Shown here one piece after another: positions 53,994-62,310 of a stretch of 64,000 nt of DNA. The notes beneath the pieces were generated by a model, which ran no database searches, was not told the DNA's origin, and saw only the letters and a list, made by a program, of their open reading frames with translations. Position 1 is the stretch's first letter. The number at the start of each line of letters is the position of its first letter. The position numbers and the translations under genes are program-made. This DNA comes from Bifidobacterium eulemuris (lineage in GTDB: Bacteria > Actinomycetota > Actinomycetes > Actinomycetales > Bifidobacteriaceae), in NCBI RefSeq assembly GCF_014898155.1, contig NZ_CP062938.1, positions 992,001 to 1,056,000 of the forward strand, in the 5' to 3' direction.

Positions 53994-55145
53994 TTACATG
54001 AGGCTGGTGTAGATGGCGAGGATGTCCGCTTCGGTGGCGGGGCGGGGGTTGCCGGGGGTGCACACGTCGTTGAACGCGTCGTGGGCCAGGCCGGCCAGGT
54101 CGTCCTGGGTGGCGCCGACCTCGCTGATGGTGGTCGGGTTGCCGAGTTTGACGGTCAGGTCGCGCACCGCGTCGACCGCGGCCTGGCGGGCCTGGTCGAG
54201 GGGCATGTCGTACGCGCCGGCGACGCCGAACGCGTCGGCGATGTCGCGGTACTTCTCGCCGGTATAGTCCTTGTTGTAGTCCATGACCGGGGCGAGCAGG
54301 ATGCCGTTGGCCACGCCGTGGGCCACGTTCAAACGTCCGCCGAGCGGGTGGGCCATGCCGTGCACGAGCCCGAGCCCCACGTTGGAGTAGGCCATGCCGG
54401 TGATGTAGCTGGCGTAGGCCATCTGCTCGCCGGCGGGCACGTCGCCGTCCGCGCTCTTGGCGAGATTGGCCGCGATCATGCGGATGGTCTGCATGCTCAG
54501 GCAGTCGGACAGGCTCCACGCGCCCGGGGTGACGTAGCCCTCGATCGCGTGGGTGAGGGCGTCCAGGCCGGTGGCGACCTTCAGGCCGCGCGGCATCGAG
54601 TCGGTCAGGTCGGGGTCCACGAACGCGACCAGGGGGATGTCGTGCGGGTCGACCGCCACGAACTTGCGCCTGTTGGCGGTGTCGGTGACCACGTAGTTGA
54701 TGGTGGTCTCGGAGGCGGTGCCGGCGGTGGTGGGCACGCCGAAGATCGGCACGGAAGGATGCTTGGTGTCGGCCACGCCCTCCAGGGAGAGCACGTCGGA
54801 GAACTCGGGGTTCGCGGCCACGATCCCGATGCCCTTGCACGTGTCCTGCGGACTGCCGCCGCCCAGACCGATCAGGAAATCCGCGCCCGAGGCGGCGAAC
54901 TTCTCCACGCCGTCCTTGATGCACTCGACCGGCGGGTTCGGCTTCACGTTGTCGAAGATCTCGTAGGGCATGCCCGCCGCGTCGAGCACGTCGGTGACCT
55001 TCCCCACGGTGCCGGTCTCGACCAGCACCGGATCGGTCACGATGAACGCCTTCGTGAAGCCGTGCGACTTGGCCACACCCGGAATCTCCTGGATCGCGCC
55101 GCGACCGAAATACGCCGACTGGTTGAAAATCATACGATAGACCAT
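53994..55145 (-). CDS. fucO: Iron-containing alcohol dehydrogenase (lactaldehyde reductase type)
   Basis: 383-residue group III alcohol dehydrogenase. NAD-binding: IGLGGGSPQDTCKGIG; PTTAGTASETT; iron ligands in GLDALTHAIEG and GLVHGMAHPLGGRLNVAHG. MVYRMIFNQSAYFGRGAIQE is the typical lactaldehyde:1,2-propanediol oxidoreductase start. AAAGGAGAGCAAGT precedes the ATG at 55145. In bifidobacteria it would reduce L-lactaldehyde from fucose or rhamnose to 1,2-propanediol, but no such sugar genes are nearby. Confidence 0.9.
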   Translation of the reverse strand: MVYRMIFNQSAYFGRGAIQEIPGVAKSHGFTKAFIVTDPVLVETGTVGKVTDVLDAAGMPYEIFDNVKPNPPVECIKDGVEKFAASGADFLIGLGGGSPQDTCKGIGIVAANPEFSDVLSLEGVADTKHPSVPIFGVPTTAGTASETTINYVVTDTANRRKFVAVDPHDIPLVAFVDPDLTDSMPRGLKVATGLDALTHAIEGYVTPGAWSLSDCLSMQTIRMIAANLAKSADGDVPAGEQMAYASYITGMAYSNVGLGLVHGMAHPLGGRLNVAHGVANGILLAPVMDYNKDYTGEKYRDIADAFGVAGAYDMPLDQARQAAVDAVRDLTVKLGNPTTISEVGATQDDLAGLAHDAFNDVCTPGNPRPATEADILAIYTSLM

Positions 55146-55306
55146 ACTTGCTCTCCTTTGAAGCTGGTGCGTTCTGTTGGTGGCGAATTGTTCATCCTCT
55201 GAACAATTCACTGATTCATCAGTGTAATCCCGCCTGTGAGCGTTCACTGAAAACACGCTGAACGTGTCGTGCGCCGCCTTTTCGTTCGAAACGTCCTCGG
55301 ACCGGT

Positions 55307-55481
55307 TTACAACGCTTTAACCATAGGGGGTGTGGCATCGACGGCGTTTCAACGGTTTGAGGGGCCCAGTGGTTAAATCGTTGTAGTTGACATACCGTCA
55401 CTTACAACGCTTTAACCATTCACCTCTTAAAATCGGCCTAATGTCGTCGGCACCACATCCCCTATGGTTAAAGCGTTGTAA
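55307..55481. repeat. Two 80-bp hairpin elements in opposite orientation
   Basis: Units 55307-55386 and 55402-55481 are each 80 bp and resemble each other after inversion. Each has arms TTACAACGCTTTAACCA and complement (perfect 18 bp in unit 2, 15 of 17 in unit 1), and shares a CCACA(C/T)CCCC segment next to one arm. 15 bp separate them. No ORF is encoded. Confidence 0.8.
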
Positions 55482-55766
55482 TCGACGAGACCGACGAATC
55501 CTAGACGACGCCCACATCGCGGACATAAGGTTTGGGACCCGGCCTTTCCGAGCCTTGCAGGTTAAGTGACAAAATGTGGGTCTTAAATCCGGTGTGGGGT
55601 GTTGTCGCGCAACGCGTGTCGCGGGGGTTTTAACGCGTGGGGTGTTGATCGGGCGGGATGGTTGACTTTCCTGGTGTTTCGTACTTCCACTGTCACGGGA
55701 TGCATGGGCAGGAGAAAATCGGCGAGTACCAAACGGGTACCAAAACGGGCCGGCGGTGGAAATGAA

Positions 55767-55797
55767 AAAGTCCGAAACCCTTGAGATTTCGGACTTT
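55767..55797. terminator. Hairpin near tRNA-Glu
   Basis: Perfect 11-bp stem AAAGTCCGAAA/TTTCGGACTTT with a 9-nt loop. On the minus strand it lies 17 bp beyond the tRNA-Glu 3' end and is followed by TTTCATTTCC, so it probably terminates the tRNA transcript. Confidence 0.7.
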
Positions 55798-55816
55798 GAC
55801 GGGCTTGCGCCCTTGG

Positions 55817-55888
55817 TACCCCCAGAGAGAGTCGAACTCTCGTTGTCAGATTGAAAGTCTGGTGTCCTAACCGTTAGACGATGGGGGC
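55817..55888 (-). tRNA. tRNA-Glu (UUC)
   Basis: Cloverleaf read on the minus strand: acceptor GCCCCCA/TGGGGGT (with a G-U pair at position 1-72), D arm, anticodon loop CTTTCAA with anticodon TTC, T arm GAGAGTTCGACTCTC. Genomic CCA follows at 55814-55816. Confidence 0.93.
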
Positions 55889-55947
55889 AGACAACTCGTG
55901 CTATATTACACAGCGGCTCCCGCGTGCGCAAACACGGCGTGTCGGGC

Positions 55948-56805
55948 TCACACCTTGCGATAGGTGAAGTCGTGGATGATTCGGCCGGCGGCCAGGCCCT
56001 TCTTTTCGAAGTTGGTGAGCACACGGCCGTCGAAGCGCTCGGATTCCTCGAAGTCGGCGTGCGGCATCTCGGCGGCGAGTTCGGCGTTGCCCTTGCCGAC
56101 GTGGCCGGTGGGTAGGCTCGCGGTCAGGCCGCCTTCGTTGCGCCAGCCCTCGAGCCCGTCCATCACCTCGTGCACGTGCAGCGCGTAGTCCTCGATGTCG
56201 GTGGCGATGCGCCACGCTCCCCCATCGGCCAGCGCGCGGCGGATCTCGCCGGCCAGCCCCTCCTGCACGATGCGGCGCTTGTGGTGCTTCTTCTTGGGCC
56301 ACGGGTCGGGGAAGAAGGTCCACACCTCGGCGGCCACGCCATCGGCCATGACCTTGAACAGTTCGGGCGCGTTGACCTGGGCCACGCGGATATTGGACAG
56401 CTCCTGCTTGCCGGCCAAAAGCAGCGTGTGGGCCACGCCGGGGTCGTACACCTCCAACGCGAGGAAGTTCGTTTCGGGATGAGCTGCCGCGGCGGCAACC
56501 ACGTTCTCACCCTGCCCGCTGCCGATCTCCACCACCAACGGATTGCCGTTGCCCCAGATCTCCCGCACGTACGCCTGGTCGAACACGAATCCGGGGCGCA
56601 CATCCAGCGATCCTTCGCCGGCGTTGACGTCCAGCATATACCGCTCGGCGAACGCGTCCCACGCACGTTGCAGACGCGCGTCCAACCGGCCGGATCGACG
56701 CACGAACGACAGCACCTTGTGCAGCGGATGCCCCGACGGGCTCCCACCCGCCGCGAGGGCGTCGTTCTCGTTGGTTTCTGGGGAGCCTGTCGCTCGCTCG
56801 GTCAT
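55948..56805 (-). CDS. trmB: tRNA (guanine-N7-)-methyltransferase
   Basis: 285-residue TrmB, methylating G46 of tRNAs with S-adenosylmethionine. SAM-binding: [27 protein letters not shown]; active-site [17 protein letters not shown]. The N-terminal ~30 residues are a polar extension. The ATG at 56805 follows GGAAGTGAG; a GTG start at 56808 is possible. Directly downstream lies tRNA-Glu. C-terminal strand region ending [13 protein letters not shown] is complete. Confidence 0.94.
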   Translation of the reverse strand: MTERATGSPETNENDALAAGGSPSGHPLHKVLSFVRRSGRLDARLQRAWDAFAERYMLDVNAGEGSLDVRPGFVFDQAYVREIWGNGNPLVVEIGSGQGENVVAAAAAHPETNFLALEVYDPGVAHTLLLAGKQELSNIRVAQVNAPELFKVMADGVAAEVWTFFPDPWPKKKHHKRRIVQEGLAGEIRRALADGGAWRIATDIEDYALHVHEVMDGLEGWRNEGGLTASLPTGHVGKGNAELAAEMPHADFEESERFDGRVLTNFEKKGLAAGRIIHDFTYRKV

Positions 56806-57056
56806 CACAACTCACTTCCGTAGGCGTTTTCGTTCCGCAGATGCCGTCCCATTATCCACCATGCCCTACCGATTGGCAGGACCATGCCATCCGCCGGCAC
56901 TTTTTCGCCGCGTCCCAGCACGCCACCGCGTGTTCGATTATGTTCATGTGATACACTGAAATTGTTCCAAAAGATAACAAACTAGAGCAAAAGTGAACAG
57001 CAATTACATTCCAACCCCACTCGCTTTTGCACACCGACGAAACGAAAGGCCAGCAC

Positions 57057-58067
57057 ATGACAGTACTCGTCACAGGCGGATGCGGATATATCGGCGCCCA
57101 CGTCGTCCACGCGCTCCATCAGGCCGGCGAGAAGGTCGTCGTGGTCGACGATCTGAGCTACGGCAAACCCACCCGCATCGAAGGCGCGCGCCTCTACGGC
57201 ATGGATATCGCCTCCCCCGACGCGGGCAACCGCCTCGCCGAAATCATGAAGGCGGAGGACGTGGACTCCGTCATCCACTTCGCCGCCCGCAAGCAGGTGG
57301 GCGAATCCGTCGAAAAGCCGCTGTGGTACTACCAGCAGAACATCAACGGCATGCTCAACGTGCTCATCGGCATGAAGGAGTCCGGCGCGAAGAAGCTCGT
57401 GTTCTCTTCCTCCGCCGCCACCTACGGCGTGCCGCCGGTCGACGTGGTGCCCGAGGACGTGGTGCCGATGCTGCCGATCAACCCCTACGGCCAGACCAAA
57501 CTGTTCGGCGAGTGGATGGCCCGCGCCTGTGAGGAGCCCTACGGCATCCGCTTCTGCGGCCTGCGCTACTTCAACGTGGCCGGCTGCGGACCGGTCGAAC
57601 TCGAGGATCCGGCGATCCTGAACCTCATCCCCATGCTGTTCGACCGTCTGCAGCGCGGCAAGGCGCCCGCCATCTTCGGCGACGACTACCCCACCCCGGA
57701 CGGCACCTGCGTGCGCGACTACATCCACGTCTCCGATCTGGCCGACGCGCATATCGCCGCCCTGAAGTACCTCGACCGCGACGAACGCAAGTACGACGCC
57801 TTCAACGTGGGCACCGGCGAAGGCACCTCCGTGCGCCAGATCGTCGACGAGGTCAAGAAGGTCACCGGACTGCCGTTCACCGAGGCGGTCATGCCCCGCC
57901 GCGCCGGCGACCCGCCGCACCTGATCGGCTCCCCCAAGCGCATCAACGAGGAGATGGGCTGGCACGCCAAGTACAACGTGGAGGACATCGTGAAGTCCGC
58001 GTGGGAGGCCTGGCAGGCCAATCCGGAGCATCACATCGACGTCGAGAGCTGGAAGCAGGCCGACTAG
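57057..58067 (+). CDS. galE: UDP-glucose 4-epimerase
   Basis: 336-residue short-chain dehydrogenase fold epimerase interconverting UDP-glucose and UDP-galactose. NAD site GGCGYIG near residue 8, FSSSAATYG, catalytic tyrosine/lysine in NPYGQTKLFGEWM, and RDYIHVSDLADAH, all typical of GalE. GAAAGG lies 7 bp before the ATG at 57057. In bifidobacteria GalE links galactose and galacto/lacto-N-biose metabolism to UDP-sugars. Monocistronic with a downstream terminator. Confidence 0.95.
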   Translation: MTVLVTGGCGYIGAHVVHALHQAGEKVVVVDDLSYGKPTRIEGARLYGMDIASPDAGNRLAEIMKAEDVDSVIHFAARKQVGESVEKPLWYYQQNINGMLNVLIGMKESGAKKLVFSSSAATYGVPPVDVVPEDVVPMLPINPYGQTKLFGEWMARACEEPYGIRFCGLRYFNVAGCGPVELEDPAILNLIPMLFDRLQRGKAPAIFGDDYPTPDGTCVRDYIHVSDLADAHIAALKYLDRDERKYDAFNVGTGEGTSVRQIVDEVKKVTGLPFTEAVMPRRAGDPPHLIGSPKRINEEMGWHAKYNVEDIVKSAWEAWQANPEHHIDVESWKQAD

Positions 58068-58454
58068 CGGCCCCACGGACCACGGTCCATACACCACGGT
58101 CCGCATTCGACGGAGACTTCTCCCATCGAAATACGCCCCAACCCGGTAGCACGGAACCTCCGCTACCGGGTTTCACTATTTATGCGGGCCAGCCGACGAC
58201 CAACCGGCCGAAAACATACGTCGTCCCTCGCGCGACCGGGGCCTCACCATTCATGCGGGCGCATACGATCCGCATCCCACCGCAACCGAAGTTTCACCGA
58301 TACCATCAGGCGAACAGACAGCGGGAATCGTTCGAGCACCACCGGCACGCATCCCCGGCCCCGATTGGAACACTCCTATCGCCCAGCGCGCCTCCTGTCA
58401 TCAACCGTCCACGAAACCGGCGAACGATGACGCCGCAGTCTATACTTGGAGTGC
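58068..58454. other. 387-bp gap between galE and DUF4190-type gene
   Basis: Holds the galE terminator (58140-58172). The rest has no ORF I can support. A TATACT hexamer at 58441-58446 lies 8 bp before the next start codon, suggesting a leaderless or near-leaderless transcript. Confidence 0.4.
58140..58172 (+). terminator. galE terminator
   Basis: Perfect 11-bp stem AACCCGGTAGC/GCTACCGGGTT with an 11-nt loop, followed by TTCACTATTT, 73 bp past the galE stop. Confidence 0.85.
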
Positions 58455-59183
58455 ATGAGCGATACCAACACCTCACCGACGCCGCAGCCGTCGAATAATC
58501 CCCAAACCGATTCCTTCTCCCCCGCCGCAACGCCGGCCGGCTCCGCAACGGATTCCACGGCCGCGCAGCAGCCCACGCAGTCCGCCTACGGCTACGAACA
58601 GCCCGCCGCGCAATCCGACCCCTACACACAGCCTTATGCGCAGCCGTACGCCCAGCAGGCGGCCCAGACCGGCGACCAGACCCCCATGCCCGAGTACGGC
58701 CAATACGCCGCACCCGCATACGGCCAATACGCCCAGCAGAACAACGCCGGATACACGTATCCGCCCCAAGGCGTTCCCGGCCAGCAGTACCCGCCGCAGG
58801 GTGCCTACTACTACGGGCAGCCTGTACCGACCGAACGCTGGAACGCGCTGTCCATCGCCGGATTCGTCCTGTCGTTCCTGATCTCCCCGGTCGGTCTGAT
58901 CCTGTCGATCGTCGCGCTGGTGCAGATCAACAAAAGCCATGAGAAAAGCAAAGGCATGGCCATCGCAGGCATCATCATCGGCGCGCTGGGCACGGTGCTG
59001 GCCGTTGTGCTGTTCGCGCTCGTCATATGGCTCGTCGGATACTCGGTCGATCATATGGGCGACTACAGCATGTCCTGCGACTCCAGCGGCAATTGCTACT
59101 TCGAAAACGGCGACTATGGCATGTCCTACGAGGAACTGGAGCGCATGCTCGACGGTTACACCTCGTCACTGCCCACAACCTGA
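58455..59183 (+). CDS. DUF4190-type membrane protein with Pro/Gln/Tyr-rich N-terminus
   Basis: 242 residues. The first ~130 are low-complexity and polar (YTQPYAQPYAQQAAQ, YGQYAAPAYGQYAQQ, QQYPPQG), followed by two membrane helices (WNALSIAGFVLSFLISPVGL; GMAIAGIIIGALGTVLAVVL) enclosing ALVQINKSHEKSKG, the DUF4190 pattern. A short extracytoplasmic tail has CDSSGNC. The start codon lies 8 bp from a TATACT box, so translation may be leaderless. Function unknown; a terminator follows at 59206. Confidence 0.82.
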   Translation: MSDTNTSPTPQPSNNPQTDSFSPAATPAGSATDSTAAQQPTQSAYGYEQPAAQSDPYTQPYAQPYAQQAAQTGDQTPMPEYGQYAAPAYGQYAQQNNAGYTYPPQGVPGQQYPPQGAYYYGQPVPTERWNALSIAGFVLSFLISPVGLILSIVALVQINKSHEKSKGMAIAGIIIGALGTVLAVVLFALVIWLVGYSVDHMGDYSMSCDSSGNCYFENGDYGMSYEELERMLDGYTSSLPTT

Positions 59184-59205
59184 TAGGCAAAATCCCTGAT
59201 TTCGC

Positions 59206-59236
59206 AAGGCTTCCGGAGTGATTCGGAAGCCTTTTT
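59206..59236 (+). terminator. Terminator after DUF4190-type gene
   Basis: Stem AAGGCTTCC/GGAAGCCTT with a 10-nt loop followed by TTTC, 22 bp past the stop codon. Confidence 0.85.
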
Positions 59237-59335
59237 CATTACCTGTGCCCCTTACGACACGCCGAGGTTTGCATGAAGCCTGATTATCGGTAATATATCT
59301 ACTCGTTGCCTCGCGGAAACGAGAGGAAACACCAA

Positions 59336-59409
59336 GGCCCCGTAGCTCAGTTGGTTAGAGCGCCGCCCTGTCACGGCGGAGGTCGCCGGTTCAAGTCCGG
59401 TCGGGGTCG
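59336..59409 (+). tRNA. tRNA-Asp (GUC)
   Basis: Acceptor GGCCCCG/CGGGGTC, D arm GCTCAGTTGGTTAGAGC, anticodon loop CTGTCAC with anticodon GTC, T arm CCGGTTCAAGTCCGG. No encoded CCA. Confidence 0.96.
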
Positions 59410-59422
59410 CTTGGATAGTAGG

Positions 59423-59445
59423 AACCCGGTTCGCCGGGTTTTTTT
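59423..59445 (+). terminator. Terminator-like hairpin after tRNA-Asp
   Basis: AACCCGG-TTCG-CCGGGTT followed by TTTTT, a compact tetraloop terminator between the two tRNA genes. Partial readthrough into tRNA-Phe is possible. Confidence 0.85.
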
Positions 59446-59455
59446 AACTGTTCAT

Positions 59456-59528
59456 GGCTCTGTAGCTCAGTTGGTAGAGCGAACGACTGAAAATCGTTAG
59501 GTCAGCGGATCGATCCCGCTCGGAGCCA
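59456..59528 (+). tRNA. tRNA-Phe (GAA)
   Basis: Acceptor GGCTCTG/CGGAGCC, D arm GCTCAGTTGGTAGAGC, anticodon loop CTGAAAA with anticodon GAA, T arm. CCA is encoded at 59529-59531. Immediately followed by a terminator. Confidence 0.96.
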
Positions 59529-59534
59529 CCACCA

Positions 59535-59560
59535 AACCTCGCAGCAATGCGAGGTTTTTT
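59535..59560 (+). terminator. Terminator after tRNA-Phe
   Basis: Stem AACCTCGCA/TGCGAGGTT with a 4-nt loop followed by TTTT. Confidence 0.9.
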
Positions 59561-59587
59561 GTTTTCCTCCCCGCATGGTGGCCCGTG

Positions 59588-60858
59588 GGGGTTATAGGCC
59601 AAATTGTGTGTCTAGTGGTTCTTGTTATTCGGTGGCGTCGGGGTATCGGGTGTGGGTGTGGAATTCGTTCCAGTCGATGCCGGTGCCGTAGGTCAACGGC
59701 CAAATGTGTGTCTGGAATAGTCTCTGAGGTCGTGTGATGCAAGGGTTTGAGAGCTTTTGAATGTGGCCGAGGGCGATCTTCAGGGCCGGCCGGGACGCGC
59801 TTCCGCAATCGTCCGCGGAGCCTTGCGGTGGCGGGATGAGACCCTGCCGAACGCGCCCGTTCAAGGAACAAGGAATCCTTTGCTTCCGGCCCGCCACAGT
59901 CTGACGCGGAGGAACGATCCCATCGGCGCGGGAAGAACGCGCCAGCACGGCACGCCCCGCGATCCCGAGGACGCTCTTTGCCGGAGTGGCCGGATCGACA
60001 ACCACCGACCAACCACTGCGACAGCCCCGTCAACGTGGACGGATCGGCAGTTACCGACCATCCATCCACGATGACACTCCCCTCAACGTGGACGGACTGG
60101 CAGTTACTGACCATTCATCCACGCCAAGCGCGCTCAGCGTGGACAGTTCAACAGTTACTGACCATTCGTCCACGATGACACACCTCCCAACGTGGATGGA
60201 TTAGCGGTTACTGACGGTTCGTCCACGCTAGTCGCGCTCAGCGTGGATGGACTGGCAGTTACTGACCATTCATCCATGGTGGCACACCCCTCAACGTGGA
60301 TGGACTGACAGTTGCTGACGGTTCGCCCACGCCAGGCCCACTCAACGTGGACGGACTGGCGGTTGCTGACCACTCATCCACGGTGACGCGCCCCTCAGTG
60401 TGGACGAATCGACAGTCACCGACCATCCATCCACGGTGTCACACCCCTCAGCGTGGACGGACCGGCAGTTGCTGACCATCCATCCACGCCGACGCCCTCC
60501 GGCGTTACGGTGATTACCCGGAACCAGACCTTCGGCCCCAGAACGCGACGGGGCACAGGATGGCCGACGACGAGCCGCGCTCCGGATCCCCACACCGCCA
60601 GCGGATCCCCTCCATCGAGGTTCCGCCGTTCCCCTTCGTCCCGCCGCCGCACGCCGGACACAATGAAAATCCTCACGCCGTTCAGGAAACCACTTTCGAA
60701 CCCCACGCGCGACAACCGGGACAACGCCCCAAGCGCGTTTCCGGACACACATTCTGGCCGGCCTCAAAACCGCGCCCCGCCACATTTCAACACCCCGGAA
60801 CCCAACGGGCACAACGCCCCACGGGCCATTTCAGACACACATTTTGGCCTATAACCCC
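59588..60858. mobile_element. 1.27-kb gene-free element with inverted ends
   Basis: The 26-bp ends (59588-59613 and 60833-60858) are inverted copies with a single mismatch, containing GGTTATAGGCCAAA and TGTGTGTCT. Shorter inner copies of GGCCAAATGTGTGTCT (59698-59713) and its inverted relative (60743-60759) lie about 85 bp inside each end. No intact coding region is recognisable; the centre is the 51/53-bp repeat array. Inserted just after the tRNA-Phe terminator. Non-autonomous transposon or decayed element is inferred; a target-site duplication was not established. Confidence 0.5.
60030..60498. repeat. Nine-copy tandem array of alternating 53- and 51-bp units
   Basis: Unit starts (TCAACGTGGA or variant) at 60030, 60083, 60134, 60187, 60238, 60291, 60342, 60395 and 60448. 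Units ending CCACG(A/G)TG.CAC are 53 bp; units ending CCACGC(C/T)A.GC are 51 bp. They alternate except for two consecutive 53-bp units at 60342 and 60395. Each unit can fold: GTGGATG/CATCCAC outer stem and CAGT-T-ACTG inner stem. Period is not a multiple of three overall, arguing against coding. Confidence 0.85.
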
Positions 60859-60874
60859 GAACCGTCCGGAAGAA

Positions 60875-61540
60875 TCAATCCTCCAGAAAATCGATGGCCA
60901 GCGCGATGACGACGACTCCCACGAAGATAATCACACCGATCAACACATGTATGCGAATCACCGGTTCGCGAAAGAACAGGGAAAAGCCGCTGGCGATCAT
61001 CAGGCCTACCCCATAGCCGACCCATGTGACGATTTTGCGACGGGACCAACGCCCCCGCCCGAACATATCGAAAACATGGCGAGTGAGCTGCCGCACCAGA
61101 ACAATCACCAGCGTGATGAATATCGCGTATTGAATAATGGTGCCTAGAGAAAAGACCAGCATCGGCAACGTCGAGTCGACGCCCCCACGAATAAGCCCCG
61201 CCAGCAGCAGGCATCCACATTCAAACGCCAGCACGGCGAACAGCACGCCCAGATGCCCGAGGAAACGCCGCTTGAGCGACGCATGCGGCACGGCGGCGAT
61301 GATCTCATCGCAGAAAGCCTGATAATCCTCGCCCAATACGTTTTTGGCGGTCTGCCCGCGTCGCTCACCGTCGATCACCATGGTGATGATGTCACGACGC
61401 ACAAGCTCCTGCTGCATATTCGTCAATTTCGAGGATCGCAGATACCACGTGATATTGGTAAGCGCATCCCAATCGATGGGCCCGACCTGACGTACGAGCT
61501 CGTTGTTGGCCCTGCGAAGTCTGCGGCTGCTCCTGCTCAT
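60875..61540 (-). CDS. Membrane protein coupled to PadR regulator (DUF1048/DUF1129-like)
   Basis: 221 residues. The N-terminal ~95 are soluble and helical (NNELVRQVGPIDWDALTNI, ERRGQTAKNVLGEDYQAFCD), as in small proteins encoded next to PadR regulators. Four membrane helices follow (LGVLFAVLAFECGCLLLAGL; LGTIIQYAIFITLVIVLV; WVGYGVGLMIASGFSLFF; VLIGVIIFVGVVVIALAI). ATG at 61540 overlaps the PadR stop by 4 nt. The family assignment is from the YLRSSKL...GEDYQAFCDEII pattern. Function unknown. Confidence 0.78.
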   Translation of the reverse strand: MSRSSRRLRRANNELVRQVGPIDWDALTNITWYLRSSKLTNMQQELVRRDIITMVIDGERRGQTAKNVLGEDYQAFCDEIIAAVPHASLKRRFLGHLGVLFAVLAFECGCLLLAGLIRGGVDSTLPMLVFSLGTIIQYAIFITLVIVLVRQLTRHVFDMFGRGRWSRRKIVTWVGYGVGLMIASGFSLFFREPVIRIHVLIGVIIFVGVVVIALAIDFLED

Positions 61541-61908
61541 GATTCGATCTCCTGGACTGTTGGGGATTTCAGCGGCACGGCATCCGCGAATAGGGAGTCC
61601 ACCGCGCCGGCAAGCGTGTTGAACTGCATGTGGAATTCCCTCAACGCGGCTTCGCCCTGTGTGGTGAGGGTGTAGTACTTGCGTTTGGGCCCCAACACCG
61701 ATTGTCGGTATTGAGAGGCGATGCAACCGTTTCGTTCCAGCCTCAACAGCACCGGATAGATGGTCCCCTCCGCTATTGCGCCGAAGCCATAGTCCGACAG
61801 CTGCTGGGAGATGGCGTACCCATAGGTCTCCTCGCGTGCGATCACCGCGAGGACGCAACCTTCGATAACGCCTTTCAGCATCTGTGTCGGCACCATTGCC
61901 TCGCCCAT
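61537..61908 (-). CDS. PadR-family transcriptional regulator
   Basis: 123-residue PadR regulator: MLKGVIEGCVLAVIAREETY, YGYAISQQLSDYGFGAIAEG, TIYPVLLRLERNGCIASQYR, and PKRKYYTLTTQGEAALREF, the complete winged helix with a short dimerisation helix. AAGGGGGTGAAT precedes the ATG at 61908. It probably represses its own promoter via the 29-bp dyad at 61941 and thereby the membrane protein gene coupled to it. Confidence 0.92.
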   Translation of the reverse strand: MGEAMVPTQMLKGVIEGCVLAVIAREETYGYAISQQLSDYGFGAIAEGTIYPVLLRLERNGCIASQYRQSVLGPKRKYYTLTTQGEAALREFHMQFNTLAGAVDSLFADAVPLKSPTVQEIES

Positions 61909-61940
61909 ATTCACCCCCTTACCCTGCCTCATTCACACCA

Positions 61941-61969
61941 AGTAGTATCTTGTAAGACAAGATACTACT
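61941..61969. promoter_or_regulatory. PadR operator
   Basis: Perfect 13-bp arms AGTAGTATCTTGT and ACAAGATACTACT around AAG, 33 bp upstream of the padR start. ATAC/GTAT cores separated by about 10 bp match the sites used by PadR regulators. The sequence overlaps the likely promoter. Confidence 0.8.
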
Positions 61970-62186
61970 ATTTTGCAAAACAAGCTAGTGGGTGACCGGA
62001 ATTCCATCAACCGCGAACCGCCGCCAAGACAATCGGAAGAACGCAGTCCTGGTCGGATCTCGCCACTTCGCCGCTATTCTGTCCTCATACCCCAGATTCA
62101 CAGCAGCTGGATCCCCATCCGCCGGCCTATATACGCCCGCCACACCCGGCTCCGAAAGCCCAAAACCCATTCATAACGAAAGAAAA

Positions 62187-62293
62187 CGAGTTTGGTGTGT
62201 CCGGTTCGTCTGCCAACGCCGATCTCACACACCGAACTCGAGAATCAAACGTTTTAGCAAAACTCAGTTGAACAGCCGGACACACCAAACTCG
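62187..62293. repeat. 18-bp inverted repeat with third internal copy, after GH125 gene
   Basis: Perfect arms CGAGTTTGGTGTGTCCGG (62187) and CCGGACACACCAAACTCG (62276) with a 71-nt interval. A third related copy CACACACCGAACTCGAG lies at 62226-62242 in between. It starts 18 bp beyond the GH125 stop. Hairpin/termination element or set of protein sites is not decided. Confidence 0.7.
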
Positions 62294-62310
62294 AAAAGAC
62301 CCGTTCAAGC

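Noticed and set aside
59757..60074. Degenerate transposase inside the 1.27-kb element
   Set aside because: Frames on both strands are short, low in hydrophobics and show no DDE or HTH motif that I recognise.
60030..60498. Coding interpretation of the 51/53-bp array as a repeated VHVEG/DGWSVT peptide
   Set aside because: The overall 104-bp period is not divisible by three, so the peptide changes frame from unit to unit; no start signal precedes it.
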